Notes under the pieces: model-generated
What the model was told of the DNA's origin: nothing
Database searches by the model: none
Seen by the model: only the letters and a program-made list of their open reading frames with translations
From: CAYWPG01 sp964460035
GTDB lineage: Bacteria > Pseudomonadota > Gammaproteobacteria > Nitrococcales > AK92
Reading direction: 5' to 3'
DNA: 64,000 nucleotides
NCBI GenBank assembly: GCA_964460035.1
Contig: CAYWPG010000005.1
Location: 1-64,000, forward strand
Made by a program: the position numbers and the translations under genes
Shown here: one piece after another, positions 17,937-26,602 of the stretch
Layout: every line of letters begins with the position of its first letter
Numbering within the stretch: position 1 is the first letter of the stretch

Positions 17937-18147
17937 CCCAGAGAAGGGCGACGCAAAAAGACGCTTGGGGAGCACCCGATACTTAAGTGGACATCGCAGA
18001 CGGTCGATTAGTCCCGTGGAGCCTGGTGGCGCAGCACCGACGGCTCGCCGCAGGCACTCATTTCCGGTCGAATTCCCATGCGCATTCTGCTCTTGCGCAC
18101 AAGCCGTGCTTGCGGCGGCCGCTCTACCCTTGTCGGCGTCGAATCCG

Positions 18148-20241
18148 TCAGCCCAGCGTACCCAGAATCTTCACGTCCACTTTCTCCGGAATCTCGTTTT
18201 GAGAGAGGACGTGCAGGCCCGGGCTGAACACTCTTGCATAGCGTGCAAGCAACGGACGCAGTTGAGGCATCACGGCCAGGATCGGCGGATGCCCCTCCTT
18301 GCGCAAGCGCTCCTTCACTACCGGCATGGCGCTCTGGAGCTGATTGAGTAGATTCGGCTCTACCGGGATGTTGTCCAAGCTCACCTGGCCGGCCTGCTGA
18401 GCGATGGTCAAGGCGTTCAGCAAGGTGTTTTCCAGGGAGTTCTCCAGTACGAACAGCGCCAGCTCGCGTCTATCGCCCGCGATGGCGGAAACAATGCTGC
18501 GGCGCAAGGCATAACGCACGTCGGAGGCGAGCAATATCGGATCCTTGGTGATCTCGCTGCTGTGCAACAGCGTGGTGCCTATGGTCACGATATCCCGCAG
18601 TGGCACTTCCTCTTGCAGCAAATAGCGGTAGACACGGTGCTGCACCGCGGTGGAAAGCTGAGCCTTCAGAGCTTCGGCCAGCTTCGGCGCCTGCAATGCC
18701 ATGCGCTGCATGAGATGCTCGACGTCATCATGCGCGAAGATGTCCGGCAGGTGCTCGCGTATGACCTTGTTCAGATGGGTGGCGATTACACTGGCGCAGT
18801 CTATGACCTGGTAGCCGAGATTAAGAGCCTTGGGCTTGTCCTCGGGGACTATCCACACGACCTGCATGCGGTAGGCCGGATCGGTATCCAGTATGCCGTC
18901 GATTTCGCCATAGAGTTCGGGCGATGGAATCGCCATTAGTCTATCGGGGTGCAGCTCGGCGCTTTCGACCTTCTCGCCGTTGACGTAGATGTCGTACTGC
19001 GAAGGTTTAAGACGGAGACTGTCGCGGATATGCACCTCGGGCAGCAGAAAACCGAGCTGCTCGGAAAGCGTCTGGCGCACGCCTCGTACCCGCTGGGTGA
19101 GCGGCGCGCCGGCTGCTTCGTTGACCAGACCCACCAATTTGTAACCTAGCGAGACAGACAGGCGCTCGACCAGCGGAATATCGTCCCAGGACAGGCTCTC
19201 CGCTCGCTCCTGTTCCATCGCCTTGGTTAGCGCTTGCGCCTGTTCCAGCGTTTCTGCTTCGCTTAGCGGACGGCGGGAGACGCGCCAGCCGACGAAGGCC
19301 ATGAGCGCTGCAAAGGCCATGAACGGCACATGCGGCATGCCAGGCACCAGTCCGATGATCAGCAACACGCTGGCGACGGTATAGAGCGCGTTTGGCGAGG
19401 CCAGCATCTGTTGCTGGAAGTCTCTGGTGATGTCCGACGACTCGTTGACTCGCGTCACGATGATCGCGGCCGCGGTGGCTAGCAGCAGCGCGGGAATCTG
19501 CGCCACCAGGCCATCGCCCACGGTGAGCAGGGCGTACTGGCGGAAGGCGTCGCCGGCGCTCAGATCGTGCATGAACACGCCGATCGCAAAGCCGCCGAAC
19601 AGATTGATCAGCAGGACCAGAATGCCGGCGATGGCGTCGCCGCGGACGAACTTGGACGCGCCATCCATCGCTCCGTAGAAATCGGCTTCCTTGGCGATTT
19701 CCTGGCGCCGGGCTTTGGCTTCCTCCTGTGTGATCAGTCCGGCGTTCATGTCCGCGTCTATGGCCATCTGCTTTCCGGGCAACGCGTCCAGGGTGAAGCG
19801 CGCGGTAACCTCGGAGATGCGTTCGGCGCCCTTGGTGATGACCACGAAGTTGATGATGGTCAGGATCACGAACACCACCAGGCCGACAATGAAATTGCCG
19901 CCGATTACTACCGCCCCGAACGCTTCGATCACCTTACCGGCGGCGGCGCTGCCTGTGTGCCCGTTGAGCAGGACTACCCGCGTGGAGGCGACGTTGAGCG
20001 TGAGCCGCAACAGCGTGGTGACGAGGATCACCGTGGGGAACAGCGCGAAGTCCAGCGGGCTGCGCGACGACACGCTCACCAGCAGTACCAGCACCGCCAT
20101 GGAGATGTTGAACGTGAACAGGACGTCCAGCAGCAATGGCGGCAATGGCAGGACGATCATCGCCAGGATCGACAGGATCAGAATCGGGATGCCGAGCTGG
20201 GCGATGCGGGATGACGGAAACAGACGTTCAAATACACTCAT
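18148..20241 (-). CDS. flhA: Flagellar type III export protein FlhA (LfhA type)
   Basis: A 697-residue export-gate protein. About eight N-terminal helices (to residue 330) contain the FHIPEP-region sequence KFVRGDAIAG, and a cytoplasmic domain follows (about 350-697) that receives chaperone-substrate complexes such as FliS-FliC and FliT-FliD. It forms the nonameric gate of the export apparatus beneath the MS ring. It is last of the minus-strand fliMNPQR-flhBA operon and starts 2 bp after the flhB stop. Length is usual for FlhA. Confidence 0.96.
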   Translation of the reverse strand: MSVFERLFPSSRIAQLGIPILILSILAMIVLPLPPLLLDVLFTFNISMAVLVLLVSVSSRSPLDFALFPTVILVTTLLRLTLNVASTRVVLLNGHTGSAAAGKVIEAFGAVVIGGNFIVGLVVFVILTIINFVVITKGAERISEVTARFTLDALPGKQMAIDADMNAGLITQEEAKARRQEIAKEADFYGAMDGASKFVRGDAIAGILVLLINLFGGFAIGVFMHDLSAGDAFRQYALLTVGDGLVAQIPALLLATAAAIIVTRVNESSDITRDFQQQMLASPNALYTVASVLLIIGLVPGMPHVPFMAFAALMAFVGWRVSRRPLSEAETLEQAQALTKAMEQERAESLSWDDIPLVERLSVSLGYKLVGLVNEAAGAPLTQRVRGVRQTLSEQLGFLLPEVHIRDSLRLKPSQYDIYVNGEKVESAELHPDRLMAIPSPELYGEIDGILDTDPAYRMQVVWIVPEDKPKALNLGYQVIDCASVIATHLNKVIREHLPDIFAHDDVEHLMQRMALQAPKLAEALKAQLSTAVQHRVYRYLLQEEVPLRDIVTIGTTLLHSSEITKDPILLASDVRYALRRSIVSAIAGDRRELALFVLENSLENTLLNALTIAQQAGQVSLDNIPVEPNLLNQLQSAMPVVKERLRKEGHPPILAVMPQLRPLLARYARVFSPGLHVLSQNEIPEKVDVKILGTLG

Positions 20242-20243
20242 AG

Positions 20244-21377
20244 TCAGGCTCGATTCGCCAAGGCTTCTGGAATGGGAATGTTGCTAGCCAGCGTGGGCTT
20301 GTTGCGGCGACCCTGACGCCACGCTTTGAGCTGGACGACATAACTCAGGACATGGGCTACCGCGGTGTAAAGCTGCACCGGGATCTGCTGGTTGACCTGG
20401 GTGGTGAAGTAAATGGCGCGCGCCAGCGGCGGCAGCTCCACAATGTCCAGCCCATGGGCCTGGGCGAGTTTGCGAATATAGAGCGCAGTCTCGTCCATGC
20501 CCTTGGCAATCACGTAAGGCGCTTGCGCCTTCTTCGGGTCGTACTTGATCGCCACGGCGAAATGCGTGGGGTTGGCGATCACTACGTCCGCGCTAGGCAG
20601 CACCTTCGCGATCTGCCGGTGAGCGATCTGGCGCTGCAGCTGGCGGATGCGGGCCTTCACCTCGGGCCGCCCCTCTTGCTGCTTGTGCTCTTCTTTAACC
20701 TCCTGCTTGGTCATGCGCATCTTCTTGAGAAAGAAGTAGCGCTGCAGGGGAATGTCGATCAGCGCGAACAGCACAAATACCAGCAGCAGCGACAGCGCCA
20801 GATTGTAGGTCAGCGACAGCGAAGTCTGGATTGCCGTATAAGTGTCGGTGCGCTGCAAGGCCATGAGCCGGGGCATGGCGTAATAGACCTGCCAGACGGT
20901 AACCGCAAGCAGCAGTGAAATCTTCAAGATGGATTTCAGCAGCTCGGTCCAATTCTGCAGGGACACGATACGGCCCAGGCCCTTGATAGGGTCCAGCCGC
21001 TTGAGATCCGGCATGAAGTTCTTGGAGGCGAACACCCAGCCTCCGGGAATGAGTGTGAGCGCCACCACGACGACGAAGGTGAGCAATAGCGGCAGCATGA
21101 TGGCTATGAAGATGAGCAGGCCGCGCACCAGCACCAGTGTAATATCGTCCAAGCCGATCTCGCTGCGCGAGAAATCGACATAGGACAGACTGAAGCTATT
21201 GCTCAGCTCGTCGTATATGTAACCGCCGGTCACTTTCAGCACCAGCAAGGTGGTGAGCAGGGAGGCCATGGTCGCCACGTCCCGCGAACGGGCGACCTGC
21301 CCTTCGCGGCGCCCTCTCCTGAGCTTGTGCGCGGTAGCCTCTTCTGTTTTTTCCTGGCCGTTGTGTTCTTCAGCCAT
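20244..21377 (-). CDS. flhB: Flagellar export switch protein FlhB
   Basis: A 377-residue protein: a charged N-terminus, four helices (about 30-210) and a C-terminal cytoplasmic domain with the self-cleavage site NPTH at 269-272. Cleavage there, with FliK as ruler, switches export from rod/hook to filament proteins. It overlaps fliR by eight bases and its own AGGAG-type ribosome site lies within fliR, showing coupled translation. Confidence 0.96.
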   Translation of the reverse strand: MAEEHNGQEKTEEATAHKLRRGRREGQVARSRDVATMASLLTTLLVLKVTGGYIYDELSNSFSLSYVDFSRSEIGLDDITLVLVRGLLIFIAIMLPLLLTFVVVVALTLIPGGWVFASKNFMPDLKRLDPIKGLGRIVSLQNWTELLKSILKISLLLAVTVWQVYYAMPRLMALQRTDTYTAIQTSLSLTYNLALSLLLVFVLFALIDIPLQRYFFLKKMRMTKQEVKEEHKQQEGRPEVKARIRQLQRQIAHRQIAKVLPSADVVIANPTHFAVAIKYDPKKAQAPYVIAKGMDETALYIRKLAQAHGLDIVELPPLARAIYFTTQVNQQIPVQLYTAVAHVLSYVVQLKAWRQGRRNKPTLASNIPIPEALANRA

Positions 21378-22164
21378 TGCTCCCGCTCCTTAGCATGACC
21401 GCGATAGTCTCCAGCAACTGCCGGGTGAGGTGCAGATAGCCTTCGGCCACGTTGGGCAGCGTGAACTGGATCAGCAGCAGGCCGCTCACTATGCCGATAG
21501 GGAAACTCAGCGTGAGCAGGTTCATGGCCGGCGAAACGCGATTGAGCAGGCCAAAGCAGAATTTCACCAGCATCATGCAGAACACGATTGGCGCGGCGAT
21601 CAGCGTCGCGGCAGCGAATACCCAAGCGAAGCCGTACACGATGGTGGCAAAGCCGTCGAAGTGCAGGCCGCTGCCGATGGGCCAGGCGAGAAAACTCTGG
21701 TAGAGCACGCTGACGGTTACCAGGTGGCCATCTATGGCGAAGAACAGCAGCGCCAGCAGAATGAAGTACAGCTGATAGAGGATGGACGAGGACGCGACGC
21801 CGTGAACGGGATCGCTAACCACGGCCATGCTCAGGCCCATGGGGGTGGAGACGATGCCCCCTACCACGGAGAAGGCGGTGAATACCAGTTGCAGCGCAAG
21901 GCCCAGCAGCAGGCCAATGGCGATCTGCTCAAGCGTGGTCACCGCCCCTTGCAACGAGATCGGATCTATGGGGGGGATGTCGGGCAGCGCACCGGCCAGG
22001 GCCGCCGTCAGCGCAAGCGAGAGCACGATTCGTACACGCACCATCATGGCGCGATGGTTGAACAGCGGCGCCATGCCGACGACAGCCATAATGCGGCAGA
22101 ACGGCCACCAGTAGCTCAGCAGCAGCTGCAGGTAGTGGCTGGCCTGCAACAGCGGATCGTTCAT
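21370..22164 (-). CDS. fliR: Flagellar export apparatus protein FliR
   Basis: A 264-residue membrane protein with about six hydrophobic segments, in the FliR/FlhB-partner family. ATG 22164 is one base beyond the fliQ stop and follows GGTGGGAT; the open frame extends upstream but into fliQ. The sequence PTGLSMAVVSDPVHG-like region (GLSMAVVSDP) and the LLIQFTLPNV end fit the family. It joins FliP5-FliQ4 in the export-gate core. Confidence 0.94.
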   Translation of the reverse strand: MNDPLLQASHYLQLLLSYWWPFCRIMAVVGMAPLFNHRAMMVRVRIVLSLALTAALAGALPDIPPIDPISLQGAVTTLEQIAIGLLLGLALQLVFTAFSVVGGIVSTPMGLSMAVVSDPVHGVASSSILYQLYFILLALLFFAIDGHLVTVSVLYQSFLAWPIGSGLHFDGFATIVYGFAWVFAAATLIAAPIVFCMMLVKFCFGLLNRVSPAMNLLTLSFPIGIVSGLLLIQFTLPNVAEGYLHLTRQLLETIAVMLRSGSNG

Positions 22165-22165
22165 G

Positions 22166-22435
22166 CTATCCCACCAGACGTCCCGCCTGCCTGAAGGCCT
22201 CGACGAACAGATCGCTGAGTGTGCCCACGATCCAGTGCCCGGCAAGCATCAACATGCCCAGCGTGATCAGCAACCTGGGCAGGAAGCTGAGCATTTGCTC
22301 GTTGATTTGGGTGGCTGCCTGGAAAATGGCTATCAGTAGCCCTCCTAGCAGGCTCGGCAGAATCAATACCGAGACCACGAGGGCGACGATATAGACGGCG
22401 TTGGAGACGATGTGTACGGCTGTTTCGGGACTCAT
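22166..22435 (-). CDS. fliQ: Flagellar export apparatus protein FliQ
   Basis: An 89-residue protein with two transmembrane helices and the FliQ sequence LLIAIFQAATQINEQML. It packs round FliP/FliR in the export gate. It starts 10 bp after fliP and is followed directly by fliR. Confidence 0.95.
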   Translation of the reverse strand: MSPETAVHIVSNAVYIVALVVSVLILPSLLGGLLIAIFQAATQINEQMLSFLPRLLITLGMLMLAGHWIVGTLSDLFVEAFRQAGRLVG

Positions 22436-22445
22436 GAGCGCGGCC

Positions 22446-23207
22446 TCAGAAGGGCTGTATGCTGCTCGTCAAGGTGCCGACCAGCAGGGTCCAGCCGTCG
22501 ACCAGAACGAACATCATCAGTTTGAACGGCAACGAAATCAGCATTGGCGAGAGCATCATCATGCCCATCGCCATCAGCACGCTTGCCACTACCAGGTCGA
22601 TGACCAGGAACGGCACGAAAATCATGAAGCCCAACTGGAACGCGGTTTTCAGCTCGCTAAGAACAAATGCCGGAAGCAGTAGCGAGAAGGCGAGTTCCGC
22701 TTCGCTCTCCGGTGGTGCTTCGCCGGCCAGCGCCAACATGGTGTCGAGAGCGGTCTTGTTGGTCTGCGCCAGCATGAATCGGCTGATGCTGCTCTTGGCT
22801 TCCCCTAGCGCCTCCTCCAGCGTGATGGCGTCGTTTTGGAACGGCAGATAGGCGTTGGTGTGGATTTCCTGCCAGACGGGGCGCATCACCAGCAGGGTCA
22901 GGATCAGGGCGATCCCGATCAGCACATTATTGGGCGGACTTTGCTGCAGGCCGAGTGCCTGGCGCAGAATCGCCAGCACGATGATAAAGCGGGTGAACGA
23001 GGTCATCATCATCAGCATTGCCGGCAGAAAGCCGAGCAATGTCATGAGGATGAGGATCTGGATCTTGACGCTGAACTCCTGGCCGGTGTCGGTATCGTTC
23101 AGTGAAAACAGTGCTATCTCGCCGTTGCCCGTCTGAGCGGATGCCAGCAGCGGGAACAGCCCGAGGATGAGCGGTACGAGGACGGCGAGTGCGCGGCGCA
23201 AGGTCAT
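22446..23207 (-). CDS. fliP: Flagellar export apparatus protein FliP
   Basis: A 253-residue protein. A cleavable signal peptide (…LFPLLASAQ) precedes the mature part, as usual for FliP. The family signatures MTSFTRFIIVLAILRQALGLQQSPPN and FMIFVPFLVIDLVVAS are recognisable. It builds the pentameric pore of the export gate. Its ATG overlaps the fliN stop (ATGA). Confidence 0.96.
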   Translation of the reverse strand: MTLRRALAVLVPLILGLFPLLASAQTGNGEIALFSLNDTDTGQEFSVKIQILILMTLLGFLPAMLMMMTSFTRFIIVLAILRQALGLQQSPPNNVLIGIALILTLLVMRPVWQEIHTNAYLPFQNDAITLEEALGEAKSSISRFMLAQTNKTALDTMLALAGEAPPESEAELAFSLLLPAFVLSELKTAFQLGFMIFVPFLVIDLVVASVLMAMGMMMLSPMLISLPFKLMMFVLVDGWTLLVGTLTSSIQPF

Positions 23208-23578
23208 ACCTTCAGATCGGCCAGGTCGGTGCCGCAGAGTTCGACGATGCGCATTCCGTAGTTGCCGTTCATCATCACCACTTCGGCCTTAGCGAATAAT
23301 GCGCCATTCACCTTGACGTCCAGCGGCTCGCCGGCGAGCTTGTCGAGCACAATGACGCTGCTGGCGTCGACCTCCATCAAGTCCTTCAGCGGGATCTCGG
23401 TGGAGGCGACCTCCAAGGTGACCCGCACGGGGATCTTGCCGAAGAAGCTGAGATCCGGCTTGGGCGCTTGCGCCGGCTCGCTGGCGGCAGGTGCATCGTC
23501 GGCCTCGGCTGCCGGTAGCTCGAGCTCTCCGGCGTTGATGAGGTTGTCCAGATCGGTGTCTATGGATTGATCGTTCAT
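23204..23578 (-). CDS. fliN: Flagellar motor switch protein FliN
   Basis: A 124-residue C-ring protein. An acidic N-terminal tail of about 50 residues precedes one SpoA/FliN domain (PVRVTLEVASTEIPLKDLM ... VDVKVNG-like ... MRIVEL). It forms the lower C-ring with FliM. ATG 23578 overlaps the fliM stop by ATGA; an open frame upstream lies inside fliM and was rejected. Confidence 0.93.
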   Translation of the reverse strand: MNDQSIDTDLDNLINAGELELPAAEADDAPAASEPAQAPKPDLSFFGKIPVRVTLEVASTEIPLKDLMEVDASSVIVLDKLAGEPLDVKVNGALFAKAEVVMMNGNYGMRIVELCGTDLADLKV

Positions 23579-24411
23579 GCGGATTTCACTACTTCCAATG
23601 ACGTGAGGTACAGAGCACCTTCTGCCTCGCAGATAGTACCTTTGAAGCACTCCTGCTGATTGATCCTGACCTCGTAGCGATCGAACGGGCGGAGGGTGAC
23701 CACGTCGCCGGGGGCAAGCGAGAGGACCTGTGCCAGCGGCATTTGCGCTGCGGCGATGACACAGTCCAGCCGCACCGGCAGCTGCTTGACGCATTCTTGA
23801 ATATCGCCCCACTGGCGCGACGAAGCTGGCTTGGTGAGCCGACGAATCAGCTCGTCCACCAGATCCGTATCCAAGTGGATGTGAACGGACCCGGTATGGC
23901 CTGTGGTATGACTGAGAAAGTCGAAGCGAGCGACATACTCCCAGATCGGATCCTGAAAGTCGTTGTCCAGCTCCGTCAGCGTCCCGAAGGATTCGCCCCC
24001 GAGCAGCGCCTGGGCGAAGATGTCGATCACATCGCGGCCAAGCCGCTTGCACAACCGCCGCTCGGAGAGCGTTGTAGTCGATTCCACGCCGGGTTGACCT
24101 TTTCCCCCGTAGTGAAACTCGACCACCTCCGCCAGCAGCGAGCGGTCAATCGCGAAGCCCGCCCTGCCGAGCGGGCACTCGAAGACCACTTCTGCAGGCT
24201 GCGTGCCGTCGGCGTCGATCTCGACGTGCTTCAGTTCGAAGTTCACGCGATACCCGCGCCGGAAATAGTCGGGGAACAAGTGCGGGTACTTTCGCGCCGA
24301 CTCCTGGATCTGCTGCGGGATCTTATGGTGGTGCCTGCCCAGTTTCTCGGTCTTTAACCGAATCAGGCTCTCAGCGGGAACACCGTGATAGACCTTGGGG
24401 TTGGCAGTCAT
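23575..24411 (-). CDS. fliM: Flagellar motor switch protein FliM without the CheY-binding peptide
   Basis: A 278-residue switch protein with the FliM middle domain (about 20-190) and C-terminal SpoA domain (about 200-278). Usual FliM is 320-340 residues and begins with a CheY-binding peptide like LSQxEIDALL. Here the protein starts MTANPKVYHGVPAESLIRL and that peptide is absent. I checked upstream in frame: no ATG, GTG or TTG codon occurs before a TAA stop, so a longer form is unlikely. It heads the fliMNPQR-flhBA operon. Direct CheY control of this motor is therefore doubtful. Confidence 0.9.
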   Translation of the reverse strand: MTANPKVYHGVPAESLIRLKTEKLGRHHHKIPQQIQESARKYPHLFPDYFRRGYRVNFELKHVEIDADGTQPAEVVFECPLGRAGFAIDRSLLAEVVEFHYGGKGQPGVESTTTLSERRLCKRLGRDVIDIFAQALLGGESFGTLTELDNDFQDPIWEYVARFDFLSHTTGHTGSVHIHLDTDLVDELIRRLTKPASSRQWGDIQECVKQLPVRLDCVIAAAQMPLAQVLSLAPGDVVTLRPFDRYEVRINQQECFKGTICEAEGALYLTSLEVVKSA

Positions 24412-24507
24412 CTCTTTATCTTTCGGTTGTCTGGCAGTCCGACACTCGGCGGACCGCGCCCAGGGGATGGCCTCCGCCGAACGCAGTTCGACGAGCCCGC
24501 CATAGCT

Positions 24508-24534
24508 ATATCGGCACCGTAGGCGGGTACCTGA
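24508..24534 (-). promoter_or_regulatory. Weak candidate sigma-28 promoter for fliM
   Basis: On the minus strand GCCGATAT (24515-24508) matches the FliA -10 in seven of eight bases. At the proper 11-base spacing the -35 octamer agrees in only about four of eight. It would give a leader of roughly 90 bases. Confidence 0.25.
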
Positions 24535-24544
24535 GCCCGGTTAA

Positions 24545-24593
24545 ATCAATAGTTATCAAACCGGCTCACAGGCGAGTTTTGACAACTATTGAT
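24545..24593. repeat. Long inverted repeat in the fliM-lafK divergent region
   Basis: ATCAATAGTTATCAAA (24545-24560) is repeated as its reverse complement at 24578-24593 with one mismatch, separated by 17 bases. The arms are A/T-rich in a GC-rich setting. Centre-to-centre spacing is 33 bp, about three helical turns, as expected for two dimers of a regulator on one DNA face. No T-run follows, so a terminator is unlikely. Confidence 0.6.
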
Positions 24594-24744
24594 AGCGGCA
24601 GGGGCGTCCGAGCTTGGAGGCCTGAGGTCCGCGCGGTAGTGTGGCACTACCGAAGGTTGTGCGCCACAGGGGGGACGCCGTCTTCGGGCACGCATTAAGA
24701 CGACTGGGAGCGCACGAAGCTTAAGCGGTCGCACAGTCTGATAC

Positions 24745-24772
24745 TAAAGTTTTGCGCAGGGATGGCCGATCA
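24745..24772 (+). promoter_or_regulatory. Candidate sigma-28-like promoter for lafK
   Basis: TAAAGTTT (24745-24752) equals the FliA -35 consensus and GCCGATCA (24765-24772) matches the -10 in seven of eight bases. The spacer is 12 bases instead of 11. It lies about 55 bp before the lafK GTG. The spacing fault keeps the call tentative. Confidence 0.4.
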
Positions 24773-24826
24773 CTTGGTATGCAACCAAGGCTGCAAACCG
24801 ACGTAACACTCAAGGCGGGCTAACAG

Positions 24827-26251
24827 GTGCTTACAGTGAACAGTCTCGGTCAACCCAAAGACGAGCGCCACAGCGAGGTGGCCGTACGGAGCAAGATCCT
24901 GGTGGTCGGCAACGGGGATCCGGCTATTCATTCCGTACTGCTCGATGGTGTGGCCAACGCTGGCTACGAGGCTGTCGTCTATCCAAGCGCCGAGCATATC
25001 GATACCGAACTCCTCGATGAGGCCGGGCTGTTGCTGCTGTTCATCGACCAGATCCCGCAGCCGGCACTCTTTGCCCAGGTCAGCCTGATGCTCAAGCGAG
25101 CGCGCGATCTCGCCATCGTGCCCATCGTCGGTTACGACGATCAGGAAAAAGCCTCGGCGCTGCTCGAGTTGGGCTGCGCCGATTATTTGCTGGCGCCATT
25201 CAGCCAAAAACAGTTACGTGCGCTATTGCAGCGCCAGGAGCATGTGCGCGCGGCCGAGGAAAGCTTCGTGACCTCCTCGCCGGCGGGCAGGCGCCTGCTG
25301 GCCATGGCGCAGCGGGTTGCGCTCACCCGCGCGCCCATCCTCATCACCGGCGAGACCGGGACCGGCAAGGAGCTGATGGCGCGCTACATTCACCGCTTCT
25401 CCGGTGCCGACGACGCGCCTTTCGTCGCGGTCAATTGCGCCGCTATTCCCGCCCCTATGCTGGAGTCCATTCTGTTCGGCCATGAGAAGGGCGCCTTTAC
25501 CGGAGCCGTGACCGCGCAGCCGGGCAAGTTCGAGCTGGCGAACGGCGGTACGTTGCTGCTTGACGAGGTGGGGGAGCTGCCGCTGGAGTTGCAGGCCAAG
25601 TTGCTGCGCGTGCTGCAGGAGATGCGCGTGGAGCGCCTTGGCGGGCGGCGCGAGATCCCGCTGGATGTGCGTATCATCGCCGCGACTAACCGCGACTTGC
25701 AAAAAGAGGTGGCGGAAGGGCGCTTTCGGGCCGATTTGCTGTTCCGCCTCGATGTGCTGCCGCTGCACATCGCGCCGCTGCGCGAAAGGCGCGAAGACAT
25801 ATTGCCTCTGGCGCGGCGCTTCATCGAGAAGTATGCCCCCGAGGAGGCGAGCGAGACATTGCTCACGGAAGAGGCCTGTCGTGCGCTGCTGGCTCATGAC
25901 TGGCCGGGCAATGTGCGCGAACTGGAGAACACCGTGCAGCGCGCTTTGGTGCTGCGCAAGGGCTTGTTCATTCAACCGCAGGATCTAGGCCTGGAAGCTC
26001 CGGCCCAAGCCGAGCCTGCCGTCAGTCCGCCTGCGCCCATGACGCCGGAGGAAGCCAGGGCCGGTTTGCGTGCCTCCGGCAAGATGGCCGAATACCAGTA
26101 CATCATCGATGCGATCAGCCGGTTCGGCGGTCACAAGGGCAAGGCCGCGGCGAGTCTGGGCATTACGCCGCGGGCGCTGCGCTACCGTCTCAAGGCTATG
26201 CGAGAGCAAGGCGTTCCAATGAACTCCAAGTGGTTGGGGGGAGATCGTTAA
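24827..26251 (+). CDS. lafK: Sigma-54-dependent lateral flagellar activator, LafK type
   Basis: A 474-residue bacterial enhancer-binding protein. A receiver-like N-terminal domain (22-140) lacks a clear phosphoacceptor. The AAA+ domain has Walker A GETGTGKE (175-182), the sigma-54 contact loop GAFTGA (222-227) and Walker B GTLLLDEV. A Fis-type helix-turn-helix lies at about 430-465. It should remodel RNA polymerase-sigma-54 at flagellar promoters. Its place between fliM and fliE is that of lafK in Flag-2 loci. The start is GTG 24827, with a second GTG nine bases on. The stop overlaps the fliE ATG (TAATG). Confidence 0.9.
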   Translation: MLTVNSLGQPKDERHSEVAVRSKILVVGNGDPAIHSVLLDGVANAGYEAVVYPSAEHIDTELLDEAGLLLLFIDQIPQPALFAQVSLMLKRARDLAIVPIVGYDDQEKASALLELGCADYLLAPFSQKQLRALLQRQEHVRAAEESFVTSSPAGRRLLAMAQRVALTRAPILITGETGTGKELMARYIHRFSGADDAPFVAVNCAAIPAPMLESILFGHEKGAFTGAVTAQPGKFELANGGTLLLDEVGELPLELQAKLLRVLQEMRVERLGGRREIPLDVRIIAATNRDLQKEVAEGRFRADLLFRLDVLPLHIAPLRERREDILPLARRFIEKYAPEEASETLLTEEACRALLAHDWPGNVRELENTVQRALVLRKGLFIQPQDLGLEAPAQAEPAVSPPAPMTPEEARAGLRASGKMAEYQYIIDAISRFGGHKGKAAASLGITPRALRYRLKAMREQGVPMNSKWLGGDR

Positions 26252-26583
26252 TGAGTTCGATTACGCAGGTCGAGCAGAGTCTGTTAGAGAAGATGCAGCA
26301 ACTGTCCGCCCTTGCGGGGGGGCAGGCCATCAAGCCCGCGGCGGTGCTGGGCGAGCCGCGCCAGCCGGGTATCGGTGAGTCCTTCGAGGCAGTGCTGCGT
26401 GCCATCGATGCCGACCAGCATCGCGCCAGCGCAGCACGGGCTGCGGTCAGTAGCGGTCGCAGTGACGATTTGATCGGCGCGATGATCGAGAGCCAAAAGG
26501 CCAGCGTGTCTTTTTCCGCCCTGCTTCAGGTGCGCAACAAACTGTCCACTGCCTTTGACGACATCATGAGAATGTCGGTATAG
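26251..26583 (+). CDS. fliE: Flagellar hook-basal body protein FliE
   Basis: A 110-residue rod-junction protein linking MS ring and proximal rod. The C-terminal signature QKASVSFSALLQVRNKL...FDDIMRMSV is diagnostic. ATG 26251 follows GGGGGGAGA and overlaps the lafK stop by one base. Confidence 0.93.
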   Translation: MSSITQVEQSLLEKMQQLSALAGGQAIKPAAVLGEPRQPGIGESFEAVLRAIDADQHRASAARAAVSSGRSDDLIGAMIESQKASVSFSALLQVRNKLSTAFDDIMRMSV

Positions 26584-26602
26584 GCCGGCGCGAGTATCGA
26601 AA

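Larger units (their letters stand above)
24412..24826. other. Divergent regulatory region between fliM and lafK
   Basis: A 415 bp region with no gene. It holds a 16-base inverted repeat (24545-24593), a shorter one (TGTGGC ... GCCACA, 24640-24668), and one candidate sigma-28 promoter in each direction. No well-spaced sigma-54 promoter was found. It must serve both half-operons of the export and basal-body genes, so it is the likeliest entry point for master control of the locus. Confidence 0.65.

Noticed and set aside
24643..24663. TGGCAC followed by TTGTGC as a sigma-54 promoter for lafK
   Set aside because: The distance between GG and the next GC is too long for a sigma-54 promoter.
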